Program-made: the position numbers and the translations under genes
Notes under the pieces: generated by a model
What the model saw: only the letters and a program-made list of their open reading frames with translations
The model's database searches: none
Told to the model about the DNA's origin: nothing
Part shown: positions 47,502-57,459 of the stretch, in pieces
How the letters are laid out: every line of letters starts with the position of its first letter
Position numbering within the stretch: the stretch's first letter is position 1
Assembly (NCBI GenBank): GCA_910583685.1
Contig: CAJTXY010000004.1
Coordinates: 1 to 62,053 of the forward strand
Length of the DNA: 62,053 bases
Source of the DNA: an uncultured Bacilli bacterium
GTDB taxonomy: Bacteria; Bacillota_I; Bacilli_A; RF39; UBA660
Direction: 5' to 3'

Positions 47502-49076
47502 TTATTTTAGTCGAAAACGATGAGGTGCTTTTTTATAAATAACATAAAGTGATAACAATATATAACTAACCGTAACACCTAGGATTAAAAGGGCAAAATC
47601 AACATAAGGCAAATCGATATCCTTACATAAATAGCAAGCCAAATAGGTTAAAAAACTAACAACAGAAAAAGCAACACTCTTCATCTCCGACTGCACATTA
47701 TATGGTTGTAACAGATAATAAATAACCAAATAGTGAACAGAAAAGAAAACACTTAAAGAAAGAATGGACAGTAATACAAAAATATAAGATGGTAAAAAGG
47801 CTCCATTACAAATAGAAAGTACAAAGACATACCCTAGGCCAATAAAGAAAGCGGGTCTCAAATTCACTTTAACAATAGTTTTTAATCTTTGAAAAAACAC
47901 ATTCAAAACCACTTTATCTCTTCGATAAAAAGGAAAAGTAAGCATACTTCTATCACAATTATGAAACATCGCCTGTGTAATAATAGCCCCTCTATTAAGA
48001 AAATACATAAGAAGAATAATCCACGCAAAATAATTAGTAAAGAAAGAATAAATCTCTTTTTGATAACTAGGTTTTATTAAAATAACTAGAATAAGAAGGA
48101 AGAAAGCAAGAAAAGAAATCAGACAAATCATATTAGCAGAACTAGACAAAATTACTTTATGTCGTAAAAAGAAAATCGTATTAAAATAATCATACCCACT
48201 CTTTCCTACTAACTTTCGGGAGTCAATTTGATAATCTTTTTTCCTCATATCAATCATCATCTGTTTTTGATAAGCTGTACGATTATTAGTATTTAAAACG
48301 GCAAGTTGAGTATGAACACTTTTATAAATTGATTTATAATCTTCTAATCCAACAATATAGAAAAAAGAAAATGCCGCTGGAAAAAACAAGAGAAAGGCAA
48401 GGAATATATAGACTTCCTTTGGCAATATAATATGGAAAAGCGGAAGACCCATAGAGCAAAAGAAACCTAGCAATAAAATCCCCCAATATATATAACTCCT
48501 ACTCACTAATAAAGTCTTTGTTTTCTGATAAAACAGAAGGTGAAAAGCTTCCCCTATTATTTTTAGAAAAATAACAAGTATGGCCACCATAAAAGCAATT
48601 AGAAAACTCATTTTCCAAATCCCGATAAAAAACAAACTAAGACTGAAAAGAGAAAGGAAAAATTCAAGAATAATATGGAAAAGAAAGTGAGAAACTACAT
48701 ACTCTTTAGCATCCAGTCCCATTAAAATAACAGCATAATACTTTCTTTTTCCAATAGATAAAATTTTATAGTTGATAAGACTACCAATAACACTAAAAAA
48801 GAAAAACGTATGTAAAAACAGCAAAAAGGATACCGCAGGAAAGAGAAAAGATAAAATCCCATAGATCACTGTTAAATAGAAAAGTTTCGCAACAATCTTT
48901 TGAAATAAATCTTTTAAAATTGCAAAATAGCCAATTCGCCTCTTTAGATTTTCCTGTTTATATAAGGTATCAGTTGTAATATTTTTTAAAATAGGAGTAT
49001 GCCTTAATAAATAAATAAAAGAATTAATTGCACAATAAAGTTCAATTTTAAATGACGTTTTTAAAGTATTAAGCAT
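47502..49076 (-). CDS. ABC transporter permease (large membrane subunit)
   Basis: A 524-residue membrane protein with about ten to twelve hydrophobic helices in two groups separated by a soluble segment around residues 240-300 (including MMIDMRKKDYQIDSRKLVGK). This architecture is like Bacillus EcsB/YthQ-type exporters that pair with a separate ATPase. It overlaps the ATPase gene by eight bases, so they form one transporter. The substrate is unknown. Phe/Leu/Ile content is very high. Confidence 0.75.
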   Translation of the reverse strand: MLNTLKTSFKIELYCAINSFIYLLRHTPILKNITTDTLYKQENLKRRIGYFAILKDLFQKIVAKLFYLTVIYGILSFLFPAVSFLLFLHTFFFFSVIGSLINYKILSIGKRKYYAVILMGLDAKEYVVSHFLFHIILEFFLSLFSLSLFFIGIWKMSFLIAFMVAILVIFLKIIGEAFHLLFYQKTKTLLVSRSYIYWGILLLGFFCSMGLPLFHIILPKEVYIFLAFLLFFPAAFSFFYIVGLEDYKSIYKSVHTQLAVLNTNNRTAYQKQMMIDMRKKDYQIDSRKLVGKSGYDYFNTIFFLRHKVILSSSANMICLISFLAFFLLILVILIKPSYQKEIYSFFTNYFAWIILLMYFLNRGAIITQAMFHNCDRSMLTFPFYRRDKVVLNVFFQRLKTIVKVNLRPAFFIGLGYVFVLSICNGAFLPSYIFVLLSILSLSVFFSVHYLVIYYLLQPYNVQSEMKSVAFSVVSFLTYLACYLCKDIDLPYVDFALLILGVTVSYILLSLYVIYKKAPHRFRLK

Positions 49077-49764
49077 CTGTATGATCCTTTAGACTTTCTA
49101 TAATTTTATTTTTATAATCCTCTTTATTTAAATCTTTGGCATCAATTAGCTCCAATTTTCTATTATGAATAATGACAATCTCATCACACAGATCCATAGC
49201 AATTTCTAAAATATGTGTAGAAAATATTAAAATATGATCTTTTTTAAGCTGTTTTAACAATTTTTTCATCTCATCTTGTACTACAATATCAAAGGAGGTA
49301 AGAGGTTCATCTAATAGTAATATTTTAGGATTACTAATAATATGAATTAGCATTTGCATTTTATTTTTCATACCATAAGAATACTCTCTCATAATCTTAT
49401 CGCGGTCCTTACTCTCAATACCCACCATTTCGAAATACTCATCAATTGTTTTAAAATTTTTCAATTTCCCTTCATTAATTTCTAAGAAAAATTTCAAAAA
49501 CTCTCTTCCTGTTAAAAATTCTGGAATATTAGGGGCAGCAAGTACATAACCAATGTCCTCTAGCCTAGCTTCATCCCCATCCAATAAAATATCACCAGAA
49601 TCAATTTCAATATCGTTAGCTAAAGCATTAAAGAAAGTTGTTTTACCACTGCCATTCCTACCGATTAAACCGTAAATTTTTCCCTCTTGAAAAGTGAAAT
49701 CCACATTCTCCAAAACTTGATTTCTTCCATAACTTTTTGATAATTTTTTAATCTGCAACTTCAT
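49069..49764 (-). CDS. ABC transporter ATP-binding protein
   Basis: A 231-residue ATPase. Walker A is GRNGSGKTT (about residues 36-44), the signature is degenerate (REYSYGMKNKMQM in place of LSGGQ), Walker B is ILLLDEPLTSFD, and the switch His is in FSTHILEIAMDLCDE. It powers the membrane protein encoded next. A bacterial drug/antimicrobial or membrane-maintenance exporter is likely, but the substrate cannot be told. Confidence 0.9.
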   Translation of the reverse strand: MKLQIKKLSKSYGRNQVLENVDFTFQEGKIYGLIGRNGSGKTTFFNALANDIEIDSGDILLDGDEARLEDIGYVLAAPNIPEFLTGREFLKFFLEINEGKLKNFKTIDEYFEMVGIESKDRDKIMREYSYGMKNKMQMLIHIISNPKILLLDEPLTSFDIVVQDEMKKLLKQLKKDHILIFSTHILEIAMDLCDEIVIIHNRKLELIDAKDLNKEDYKNKIIESLKDHTDA

Positions 49765-49776
49765 ATGAATCCCCTC

Positions 49777-50907
49777 CTAATCACCTAGGCTTTTTAAATG
49801 ACTAATTTTTTGCTTTAATACCGAAATAAATGTTGCCAACTCCTCTTTCGTTGAAAGATGAGAAATACTAATACGAATACTAGACTCCGCTCGGCTTTTA
49901 TCTTTGGTAACCGCAAAAACAGCTTGTGATAAATGCGTATTACTACTACAAGCAGTCTGTGTTGAAACATAAATCTCCTCTTCCTCTAAAGCGTGTAATA
50001 TAACCTCTGGCTTCACCCCTAAAACACTAATATTTACAATATGAGGAAGACAAAACTCATTGCTATTAATCTCGATATCTTCTACTGTTTCTAACTCAGA
50101 AATTAAATATTGATGTAACATCATCACCTGCTCATAATGACGTTTAAAATCAACATATGCAAGTCTAAGGGCTTTAGAAAAGGAAACAATTAAGGGAAGT
50201 GCTGGTGTTCCACTTCGATAAATTGTAGTCGACTTTCCTCCGTGAATTAAAGGTTCTATTTCAATACCATTTCGTTTATATAAAACACCAATTCCTTTTA
50301 AACCATAGAATTTTTGACTAGACATACTGGCAAGATCTACACTCGTTAAATCCACATTTTCCTTCCCAACACTTTGTGTCATATCACTATGAAAAAACAC
50401 CTTTGGATACTTCTGCATAATTTTTCCTATAGCCGAAATATCTTGTCTTATGCCAATCTCACTGTTAACACTCGCAATAGATACTAGTAAAGTATCACTT
50501 TGAATCATCTTCTCTAAAGCATCTAAATCCACTCTTCCCATAGAATCAAGCTTCGCATAACTAACCTTAAAACCTATAGACTCTAAATACTGAAACGTTG
50601 CAAGAACAGAAGAATGTTCTAATTCCGTAGTAATAATATGACATCCCCTATTTCGGTACTTTAAACAAATGCCTTTAATTGCCGCATTGTTTGCCTCACT
50701 AGCTCCACTAGTATAAATAATTTCTTCTTTCTCTACTGCTAAAATATCTGCAATTTGTCTAGTTGCCGCATCCATTAATTTCTTAGCATCCACTCCTAAT
50801 TTATGAATAGAATTTGCATTCCCAATATAGTCTCTTGTCACCTTTATAAAACTTTCCAATACCTCTGGATTTACAGGAGTCGTCGCAGAATAATCTAAAT
50901 AAACCAT
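49777..50907 (-). CDS. Cysteine desulfurase (NifS/IscS-like)
   Basis: A 376-residue PLP enzyme. YLDYSATTPVNPEVL opens it; YTSGASEANNAAIKG binds PLP phosphate; the PLP Lys is in SMSSQKFYGLKGIG; the catalytic Cys loop is in STQTACSSNTHLSQAV (Cys about 325). It removes sulfur from cysteine for Fe-S clusters or tRNA thiolation. ThiI or MnmA, common partners, are not in the window. The gene lies 12 bases before the ABC genes. Confidence 0.92.
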   Translation of the reverse strand: MVYLDYSATTPVNPEVLESFIKVTRDYIGNANSIHKLGVDAKKLMDAATRQIADILAVEKEEIIYTSGASEANNAAIKGICLKYRNRGCHIITTELEHSSVLATFQYLESIGFKVSYAKLDSMGRVDLDALEKMIQSDTLLVSIASVNSEIGIRQDISAIGKIMQKYPKVFFHSDMTQSVGKENVDLTSVDLASMSSQKFYGLKGIGVLYKRNGIEIEPLIHGGKSTTIYRSGTPALPLIVSFSKALRLAYVDFKRHYEQVMMLHQYLISELETVEDIEINSNEFCLPHIVNISVLGVKPEVILHALEEEEIYVSTQTACSSNTHLSQAVFAVTKDKSRAESSIRISISHLSTKEELATFISVLKQKISHLKSLGD

Positions 50908-50955
50908 AATTTCACCTACTAGCCCTAATTATAACATAAAAAAAGAACAATAACA

Positions 50956-51588
50956 TTATCTATCCTTTTTTTGATAACTATTGACAGTCATATTTAAATC
51001 CAACATTCTGTGATCCAACTTCTTAATATCTAATGAACATTTATACATCTCATCCATTACTTCTTGTGGAACAATACCAGAAAATTTATATTGAATTTTA
51101 TGGTCCAAACTCGCCCAAAAATCCATCGCCACAGTACGAATTTGTATTTCTGCTTCTATTAGCTCTTTTCCACCATTTAAGTAAATAGGAACATAAACTC
51201 TTAAGTGATAGCTCATATAACCTGTATTTTTAGGCTCTCTAATATAATCTTTCTTTTCAAGAATTTGAAATTGTTCACTTCTTTCAACTAATTTAACAAT
51301 ATCATAAACATCCGATAAAAAGGAACATACAATCCGTACTCCTACCATATCGTGAACATGCAAAACAAGATTTTCAAGTGTTGGCTCATAACCTCTACTC
51401 AATAACTTCGTAATAGCACTTTCCTCTTTTTTAATTCTTGACTTCACGTGTTCAACGGGATTGTAATCATGACTTAATTCAAATTCCCTCATCAATCCAT
51501 TAATATGATTTAAAAGTGTATCTTTAGCCATCTCATATTTTAGCATTTGCAATTTTATATTTTCTTCTTCATTATTTAATACTACCAT
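50956..51588 (-). CDS. Small alarmone synthetase (RelQ-like GTP pyrophosphokinase)
   Basis: A 210-residue protein, the length of Bacillus RelQ. The synthetase domain shows HVHDMVGVRIVCSFLSDVYD and EIQIRTVAMDFWASLDHKIQYK, which bind ATP and GTP. There is no hydrolase or TGS domain. It makes (p)ppGpp under stress. I start at the ATG ending at 51588, with AAGGGGATGA upstream; the frame extends 18 codons further without a ribosome site. Confidence 0.9.
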   Translation of the reverse strand: MVVLNNEEENIKLQMLKYEMAKDTLLNHINGLMREFELSHDYNPVEHVKSRIKKEESAITKLLSRGYEPTLENLVLHVHDMVGVRIVCSFLSDVYDIVKLVERSEQFQILEKKDYIREPKNTGYMSYHLRVYVPIYLNGGKELIEAEIQIRTVAMDFWASLDHKIQYKFSGIVPQEVMDEMYKCSLDIKKLDHRMLDLNMTVNSYQKKDR

Positions 51589-51662
51589 ATAATCATCCCC
51601 TTTTTGATACTTATATGTGTGAATTAGCTCATTATATACCATTTTTAGGAAAATAGCAATAC

Positions 51663-52604
51663 TTAGCGATGATATCGACTCTTTTTATATACATAAGAAG
51701 TATCATACTTGCTATCATTAGTAATGACCAATTCTGTCATATAAATCGGAAAAAGAATATTAAAAGCTTGTAACCAACCTGTACACTTCTGAAATGTAAC
51801 GCAAGCCCCATTGACAATCAATTTATCTTCCGTCGTTTTTAGATTAGTGCGGGCATTATTAGGTAGTGGTGTTTTATATGGTGAAATAATCCCACGTGAA
51901 CTCCTCCATATCTCATAAAGACCTGGTACAACACAACCATTATGCATATGCCCTGCAATCAAATAATCAAACTCTAGAAGCTCCTTTTTCACATCCTCAT
52001 CTTGCAAGTAAACAGGAGAATGAATCAGTGCAAATTTCACCTTATTTTTGGGTAAATCAGAAAGAAGAGATCGCTGAGAAGCAAGCGTTTCCATTAAAAG
52101 TTCCTTATTCTCGCCACGATGGGCTGATATTTTTTTATAGTAATCATATGGCAGTGTAATTCCCGCAACATACAAAGAATCATCTTCATATACATCATTA
52201 TTTAACACATAAACATTAGAAATATTAGAAATTTCCTCAAAAATCTCATTATTAAAATAGAATCTAGTCTTACGCTTCTGCCCACTCTCATCTATATAGT
52301 TTTCATACTTATAAAACTCATGGTTTCCTATAGAAATACAAATAGTACAAATACGCGATAACCTTTCTAACCAATGAAGCAGCCGAACCTTCTCCTCTTC
52401 TTCTACTACGGAAGAATCAATCAAATCACCCGCTATAAAAAGATATTTAGGATTTATTTTTAGAATTCTCTCATATAAACATTGCAATTTACAATCAGAT
52501 ACTTTAGTACTAAAATGCAAATCACTTATACTCACAATTTTAATGTCATTATTAATAGAAGACCGATAAAGTTGATAGGTTGTTATATGTTGCATCTTTT
52601 TCAT
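51663..52604 (-). CDS. Metallophosphoesterase
   Basis: A 313-residue enzyme with the calcineurin-like metal motifs SISDLHFS (about residues 26-33), FIAGDLIDS, ISIGNHEFYKYE, FALIHSPVY and IAGHMHNG. The family hydrolyses phosphodiesters or phosphomonoesters; the substrate is not evident. There is no signal peptide. It has its own promoter and lies upstream of the alarmone synthetase gene. Confidence 0.9.
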   Translation of the reverse strand: MKKMQHITTYQLYRSSINNDIKIVSISDLHFSTKVSDCKLQCLYERILKINPKYLFIAGDLIDSSVVEEEEKVRLLHWLERLSRICTICISIGNHEFYKYENYIDESGQKRKTRFYFNNEIFEEISNISNVYVLNNDVYEDDSLYVAGITLPYDYYKKISAHRGENKELLMETLASQRSLLSDLPKNKVKFALIHSPVYLQDEDVKKELLEFDYLIAGHMHNGCVVPGLYEIWRSSRGIISPYKTPLPNNARTNLKTTEDKLIVNGACVTFQKCTGWLQAFNILFPIYMTELVITNDSKYDTSYVYKKSRYHR

Positions 52605-52627
52605 TTTTTAACCACACCTTTTTTCTT

Positions 52628-52655
52628 ATAATAACATTTTTTATGAGATTGCCAA
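52628..52655 (-). promoter_or_regulatory. Promoter of the phosphoesterase gene
   Basis: TTGGCA (52650-52655), 16 bases, TATTAT (52628-52633) on the minus strand, about 25 bases before the ATG region. Confidence 0.6.
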
Positions 52656-52681
52656 AGAAAAAAGTACAACTTTTGTACTTT
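52655..52681 (-). terminator. Terminator after trmK
   Basis: AAAGTACAA / TTGTACTTT with a three-base loop, followed by TTTTTTCTTT on the minus strand. It ends the dnaG-rpoD-trmK transcript. Confidence 0.85.
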
Positions 52682-52717
52682 AAAATTAATATATTCATTA
52701 TGACCCTTAAGAAGTCT

Positions 52718-53398
52718 CTACCCTTTTTTATTATGTTGCAAGACATCTCTTATCATTGCCATTTCTCTTTTTATTTGCAACCTCTTCAGACGATAGCTCT
52801 TTGGCAAAAGTGAAAGCAAGATCTCTCTAGACTTCATTTCCTTACCATAAAATTCTTCAAAAAGACTTCCCTTTTTCTCTAAGAGCTTTGGTCCAAAAAA
52901 ATATTCACGTCGATTATACTTTCTCTTTCCTTTTTTAAAACTTATAATCTGATAAATAATTCGATGCTCTTTTACCAACGTTTCATCATAAATATAATAA
53001 CCATTTTTACATAAAAATTTCTTAATATCTGCCTGATAGTTATTAGGAGAAAGAATAATAGAGTCAATCGTCTTTAGACTTTCCATATGCTGAGAAAAAA
53101 TCCCCTGCATTGTTTTTCCACCAAGGCCAGAAATAACAACGGTATCTAAATCCTCACTGTAGACATCAAGACCATTTCCTAATCTAAGTTCAATATAATC
53201 AGCCAAACAATTGGTATCAATATTATCTTTTGCTATTTTCAAAGGTCCCTCATTAATATCAGTAGCAACACATTTTTTTATGTCTTTATGACGAACTAAA
53301 TAAATATCTAAAAAGGCATGGTCACAGCCAACATCCATCACTCTCGCATCTTTTTCAATATAATCAGCAAGACTTTTTAAACGATTATTAATTTTCAT
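52718..53398 (-). CDS. trmK: tRNA (adenine22-N1)-methyltransferase
   Basis: A 226-residue enzyme. ARVMDVGCDHAFLDIYLVRH is the SAM-binding motif I, CVATDINEGPLKIA follows, and TVVISGLGGKTMQGIF is the catalytic region; the C-terminal ~65 residues are a helical, basic tail. It methylates N1 of A22 in tRNAs. Its ATG overlaps the rpoD stop, an arrangement conserved in Firmicutes. Confidence 0.95.
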   Translation of the reverse strand: MKINNRLKSLADYIEKDARVMDVGCDHAFLDIYLVRHKDIKKCVATDINEGPLKIAKDNIDTNCLADYIELRLGNGLDVYSEDLDTVVISGLGGKTMQGIFSQHMESLKTIDSIILSPNNYQADIKKFLCKNGYYIYDETLVKEHRIIYQIISFKKGKRKYNRREYFFGPKLLEKKGSLFEEFYGKEMKSREILLSLLPKSYRLKRLQIKREMAMIRDVLQHNKKG

Positions 53399-54495
53399 TA
53401 ATCAGTCAAAAAATCCTTTAACTTACGACTTCTAGATGGATGTCTTAATTTTCGTAATGCCTTCGCCTCAATCTGACGAATTCTCTCTCTAGTAACACCA
53501 AATATTTGTCCCACCTCTTCTAGGGTACGACATTGTCCATCATCAAGTCCAAAGCGAAGACGCAATACTTTCTCTTCACGGTCCGTTAATGTTAAAAGCA
53601 CACTAGCAAGTTCTTCCTTTAACATCTCAACTGTGGCATACTCTTCAGGTCCCATCATAAGTTCATCTTTAATGAAATCCCCTAAATGCGAATCATCCTC
53701 TTCTCCAATTGGAGTTTCTAATGACACTGGATCTTGACTAATTTTATAAACTTCACGAACCTTCTCTACAGTAATTCCTAGTTTCTCGGCAATCTCCTCA
53801 TCTGTTGGTTCCCGATTTAACTCTTGTGTTAACTGTCTTTGAATACGAGCAAGTTTATTAATAGTTTCTACCATATGAACAGGAACACGAATAGTTCTCG
53901 CCTGATCAGCAATAGCACGAGTAATTGCCTGACGAATCCACCAAGTGGCATAAGTAGAAAATTTATACCCCTTAGCAGGATCAAACTTATCAACCGCTTT
54001 CATAAGACCAATATTTCCCTCTTGAATCAAATCAAGAAATAGCATTCCACGTCCTACATAACGTTTAGCAATAGAGACTACAAGACGCAAATTAGATTCT
54101 GCAAGCATTTTTTTAGCCTCTTCATCTCCCTCTTCTGCACGGCGAGCATATTCAAATTCCTCATCGGAAGTAAGCAAATTAATACGTCCAATTTCTTTTA
54201 AATACATTCGTACAGGATCATTAATTTTAATATCTTTTGATAAGGTTAGATCCTCTGCCTTTAAATCAGACGTAATCTCAGCGCCAGTGGCATCATCACT
54301 ACCATCTTCTGCAACAATTTCAATATTGGCATCAATAATAGAATTATAAAGTTCATCCAATGCATCACTGTCAATATCTAATCCTTTTAACTCATCGGCT
54401 AACTGTTCATAAGTAATATAACCTTGTTTGCTTCCAAGCGATAGTAATTTTTCTTTTCTTTCTTCTAGTGTTTTAATTTCTCCAATCATTTTCAC
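53398..54495 (-). CDS. rpoD: Primary RNA polymerase sigma factor
   Basis: A 365-residue housekeeping sigma factor. Region 1.1 is short; region 1.2 is NDPVRMYLKEIG; region 2 includes FLDLIQEGNIGLMKAVDKFD and YKFSTYATWWIRQAITRAIA; region 3 follows; region 4 has VTRERIRQIEAKALRKLRHP. It recognises the TTGACA/TATAAT promoters seen throughout the window. It overlaps dnaG and trmK by one base on each side. Confidence 0.98.
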   Translation of the reverse strand: MKMIGEIKTLEERKEKLLSLGSKQGYITYEQLADELKGLDIDSDALDELYNSIIDANIEIVAEDGSDDATGAEITSDLKAEDLTLSKDIKINDPVRMYLKEIGRINLLTSDEEFEYARRAEEGDEEAKKMLAESNLRLVVSIAKRYVGRGMLFLDLIQEGNIGLMKAVDKFDPAKGYKFSTYATWWIRQAITRAIADQARTIRVPVHMVETINKLARIQRQLTQELNREPTDEEIAEKLGITVEKVREVYKISQDPVSLETPIGEEDDSHLGDFIKDELMMGPEEYATVEMLKEELASVLLTLTDREEKVLRLRFGLDDGQCRTLEEVGQIFGVTRERIRQIEAKALRKLRHPSRSRKLKDFLTD

Positions 54496-56213
54496 TAATC
54501 TCCTATTCGTAACTTCCTAATCTGCTCTCCCAATTTGGCTTGTTCTAAAGGATCCAGCTCTTCTTCAATCTTCTTCTTTAGCCTCCGTATCTCTAGGCTC
54601 AAACTATTATCCCGGATAGCCTTATATAAGTCTGAAAGTAGCACATTATCTACATTGCTTTCATATTCTTCCTGTAACACTTCATCAAGAACCCCTCTTA
54701 CTTCTTTTTTATCCATTACATATGTATAAAAGTCAGCTACTTCAATTTTCCCATATTTCTCATAATAATAGAATATCTCATTCATCGTAATTCTATACTT
54801 TTCTTCTGGAAAAATTAAATGCTCAGCCTTAGTAGCCGTAAGCACAAAATCTTTAGTCAACATAAAGTAAATTAAAGATTCTACCGCCTTTATATATTTT
54901 GTTTTATGAGTCTTAGTAGAAGAAGTAATCATCAAAGAGGCAGGCTTCGTTTTGTTTTCACATTTCTCTCGAAACCGTATTTCCAGTGTATTATACCCTA
55001 TATCAAATTCTTTTGCAAGTTTTTTTAAAATAATTTCGACACGAATTTCATCATCAATTTGACTAGCTTCCTCTAACACTTTATCAATATAAAGAGCCTT
55101 TTCCCTATCACTACCTAAATCAACTTTTTTTCTTAATGCCCTAATTTTATAATTACTAAAATAAATTGCATTTTCTATCAACCCCATAAATCGCTGTTTT
55201 CCCTCTTTTAAAATAAATGTATCAGGATCTTCATCGTTCGGCAAAACAACCACTTTCACTTCTATGTTTTCTTTTAAGAAAAGCTCTCCTGCTTTTAACA
55301 TTGCTTCCTGTCCAGGAGCATCCCCATCTAAACATAAAATAATATTAGTAGAAAGACGCTTGATAAACATAATCTGTTCCGTAGTAAGTGCCGTTCCCAT
55401 TAGAGCAATCGTATTACGGATACCAATCGTACTTGCTCGAATAACATCCATAAACCCTTCCATCACAATAACACATTTTTCTTTTCGTGCTTCCTCTTTC
55501 GCAACAGAATAATGATATAGCATTTGACCTTTTTTAAAAATTTCCGTCTCTTTGGTGTTTAAATACTTATTTTGATTATGATCTTTATAAATTCTGCCAG
55601 AAAAAGCAACAGTATGTCCATTCATATCTTGTAAAGGAAACATAATCCGATCGTGATAAATATCTCGATCATCACTAGAAAGACCTAGCCTGTTTAACTC
55701 TAGTAAACTATACCCTTTTTTCATCAACAGCTCAGTAAGTGGATTTCCATGAATCGCAAGACCGATAGAAAACTCTTTGATAACGGCATCATCGATCTTT
55801 CTTGATGCTAAATAATTCCTAGCCTCCCGTCCCAGACTAGATACCAAATTATTTTGATAATATTTAACAGAAAGTTGATAAGCCTCATAAAACTTATCAA
55901 ATTTACTACTTCTTTTCTCTAAATTACCGACACCTACAGAAATACCAACCCGATCTCCTAAATACTTTAAGGTCTCTCGAAAGCTCCAGTTTTCATACCT
56001 CTCTAGAAAAGTATAAACATTCCCAGTAGCGTGGCAAGAAAAGCAGGTATAAATTTGTTTTTCACGAGAAACACACATAGAGGGATTAGAATCATTATGA
56101 AAGGGACAAACACAGAAATAGTTTTTGCCCCTTGCAACTAAAGGGATTCTCTCACCAATAATATCTACGATATCAACTCTTTGTCGAATATCGTTTATCA
56201 GATCATTTTGCAT
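54495..56213 (-). CDS. dnaG: DNA primase
   Basis: A 572-residue enzyme. The CHC2 zinc finger is CPFHNDSNPSMC ... CFSCHATG (about residues 37-66). The RNA-polymerase core follows, with the TOPRIM motif VIVMEGFMDVIRA (about 247-259) and IILCLDGDAPGQEA. The C-terminal ~130 residues should bind DnaB. It primes replication. Its gene heads the classical dnaG-rpoD cluster. Confidence 0.97.
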   Translation of the reverse strand: MQNDLINDIRQRVDIVDIIGERIPLVARGKNYFCVCPFHNDSNPSMCVSREKQIYTCFSCHATGNVYTFLERYENWSFRETLKYLGDRVGISVGVGNLEKRSSKFDKFYEAYQLSVKYYQNNLVSSLGREARNYLASRKIDDAVIKEFSIGLAIHGNPLTELLMKKGYSLLELNRLGLSSDDRDIYHDRIMFPLQDMNGHTVAFSGRIYKDHNQNKYLNTKETEIFKKGQMLYHYSVAKEEARKEKCVIVMEGFMDVIRASTIGIRNTIALMGTALTTEQIMFIKRLSTNIILCLDGDAPGQEAMLKAGELFLKENIEVKVVVLPNDEDPDTFILKEGKQRFMGLIENAIYFSNYKIRALRKKVDLGSDREKALYIDKVLEEASQIDDEIRVEIILKKLAKEFDIGYNTLEIRFREKCENKTKPASLMITSSTKTHKTKYIKAVESLIYFMLTKDFVLTATKAEHLIFPEEKYRITMNEIFYYYEKYGKIEVADFYTYVMDKKEVRGVLDEVLQEEYESNVDNVLLSDLYKAIRDNSLSLEIRRLKKKIEEELDPLEQAKLGEQIRKLRIGD

Positions 56214-56230
56214 TCTATCCCTCCTTCTAT

Positions 56231-57385
56231 CTATATTTTTTTCTGAAAATGAGGTCCCGTTTTTTCCTCCATTTCACTTTTTGTAACTGTCATAGCATAA
56301 TGGCCTACAATAAACTCGGTAACCCTTCGTCTACTATCATCTTTATTCAGCATACACACATTGATATTAGCAACAATTGGTTTATCACCTAAATTGGTAA
56401 AAGCACCAGTTAAAGCCTTCAATCTAGTACGATCACTTCCCTCATTATAAATACCAACAGCACCATCTAAGCCCTTGCTGCCCTCAGATAACTCCCCTAA
56501 TTGTTCCAAGATCTCATAAACACTAGATGGCTCTCTCGCTTTTTCTGTTTGATATTTTTCAAGTATTGTCATTCTTCTATAAATAGTTCCAGAATCTACT
56601 AAAACAACATCACAGTCTTTATCTATTATTTTTATAATATCTATCTGCTCCGCAAGAACTTTGTTCTCTAACCTAGTTGATAGTCTATGAAGGGAGGTCC
56701 TAATTCCCTGTTCATTTAAATACTGATAAATGGATTCAAGAAAATCTTCATCATCTTTTAATAATGAAACTACTTCTACTAAAACTGGCGAAGGTGATGC
56801 CATTAAATACTCTTCATAACTTCTACCAAACCCAAAATCTGTACATTCTCTTAATCTCTCTGCTACCTCTTTGATATTATCATTCTTTCCATAATCACGA
56901 AAAGCCTCATATAAATTTCGATAATACCACTCTTGCTTTTCTACATCCTTCTCGTGAAAACTATCAAAATGAATTACCCCATTTTCATCGTGCAACTGAT
57001 AAAAGTCTTCTGCATTGGAAAGTTTATCAGCCACTTCCACTATTTGTGCTTCTTCTGACTGATTATAAATAGAAATGATAGTATCTTTTTTTCTTTCCAC
57101 CCAACTTTTGTTCTTCTTATCTTCCTTTGTTGTCGATACCTCTTTTACAATACGCAAAACTCTAGCACCAAACTTTTCCTGTATTACTTCTTCTACTGCC
57201 ACAGTATCTTCTAAAACATCGTGAAGAAGTGCTGCAATTTGAACATCCTCATCATCACAAATTGCCGCTACAATCTCGTAAACCCTTCTTGGATGGACAA
57301 TATAGTCCTGTACACTTCCTTTTCGCTTTTGACCCTGATGTAACTTTTCTGCAAACGCTTCTGCTTCTTTTAACCGATTACCCAT
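56231..57385 (-). CDS. HD-domain hydrolase (RelA/SpoT-hydrolase-like)
   Basis: A 384-residue protein. Residues ~1-180 resemble the HD hydrolase of SpoT/MESH1-type enzymes: QDYIVHPRRVYEIV, ALLHDVLEDT (the HD pair), and VEVADKLSNAED. Residues ~200-384 are an unassigned domain (VDSGTIYRRMTILEKY, VANINVCMLNKDDSRRRV). There is no synthetase domain. A nucleotide or alarmone hydrolase role opposite the RelQ synthetase at 50956 is plausible but unproven. It is 17 bases upstream of dnaG. Confidence 0.8.
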   Translation of the reverse strand: MGNRLKEAEAFAEKLHQGQKRKGSVQDYIVHPRRVYEIVAAICDDEDVQIAALLHDVLEDTVAVEEVIQEKFGARVLRIVKEVSTTKEDKKNKSWVERKKDTIISIYNQSEEAQIVEVADKLSNAEDFYQLHDENGVIHFDSFHEKDVEKQEWYYRNLYEAFRDYGKNDNIKEVAERLRECTDFGFGRSYEEYLMASPSPVLVEVVSLLKDDEDFLESIYQYLNEQGIRTSLHRLSTRLENKVLAEQIDIIKIIDKDCDVVLVDSGTIYRRMTILEKYQTEKAREPSSVYEILEQLGELSEGSKGLDGAVGIYNEGSDRTRLKALTGAFTNLGDKPIVANINVCMLNKDDSRRRVTEFIVGHYAMTVTKSEMEEKTGPHFQKKI

Positions 57386-57459
57386 ACTACTTCTCCCTTA
57401 TCTAAAACCATTATAGCATATTTTTTCATAATATGTATAAATTAATAATGGTGAAAAAT

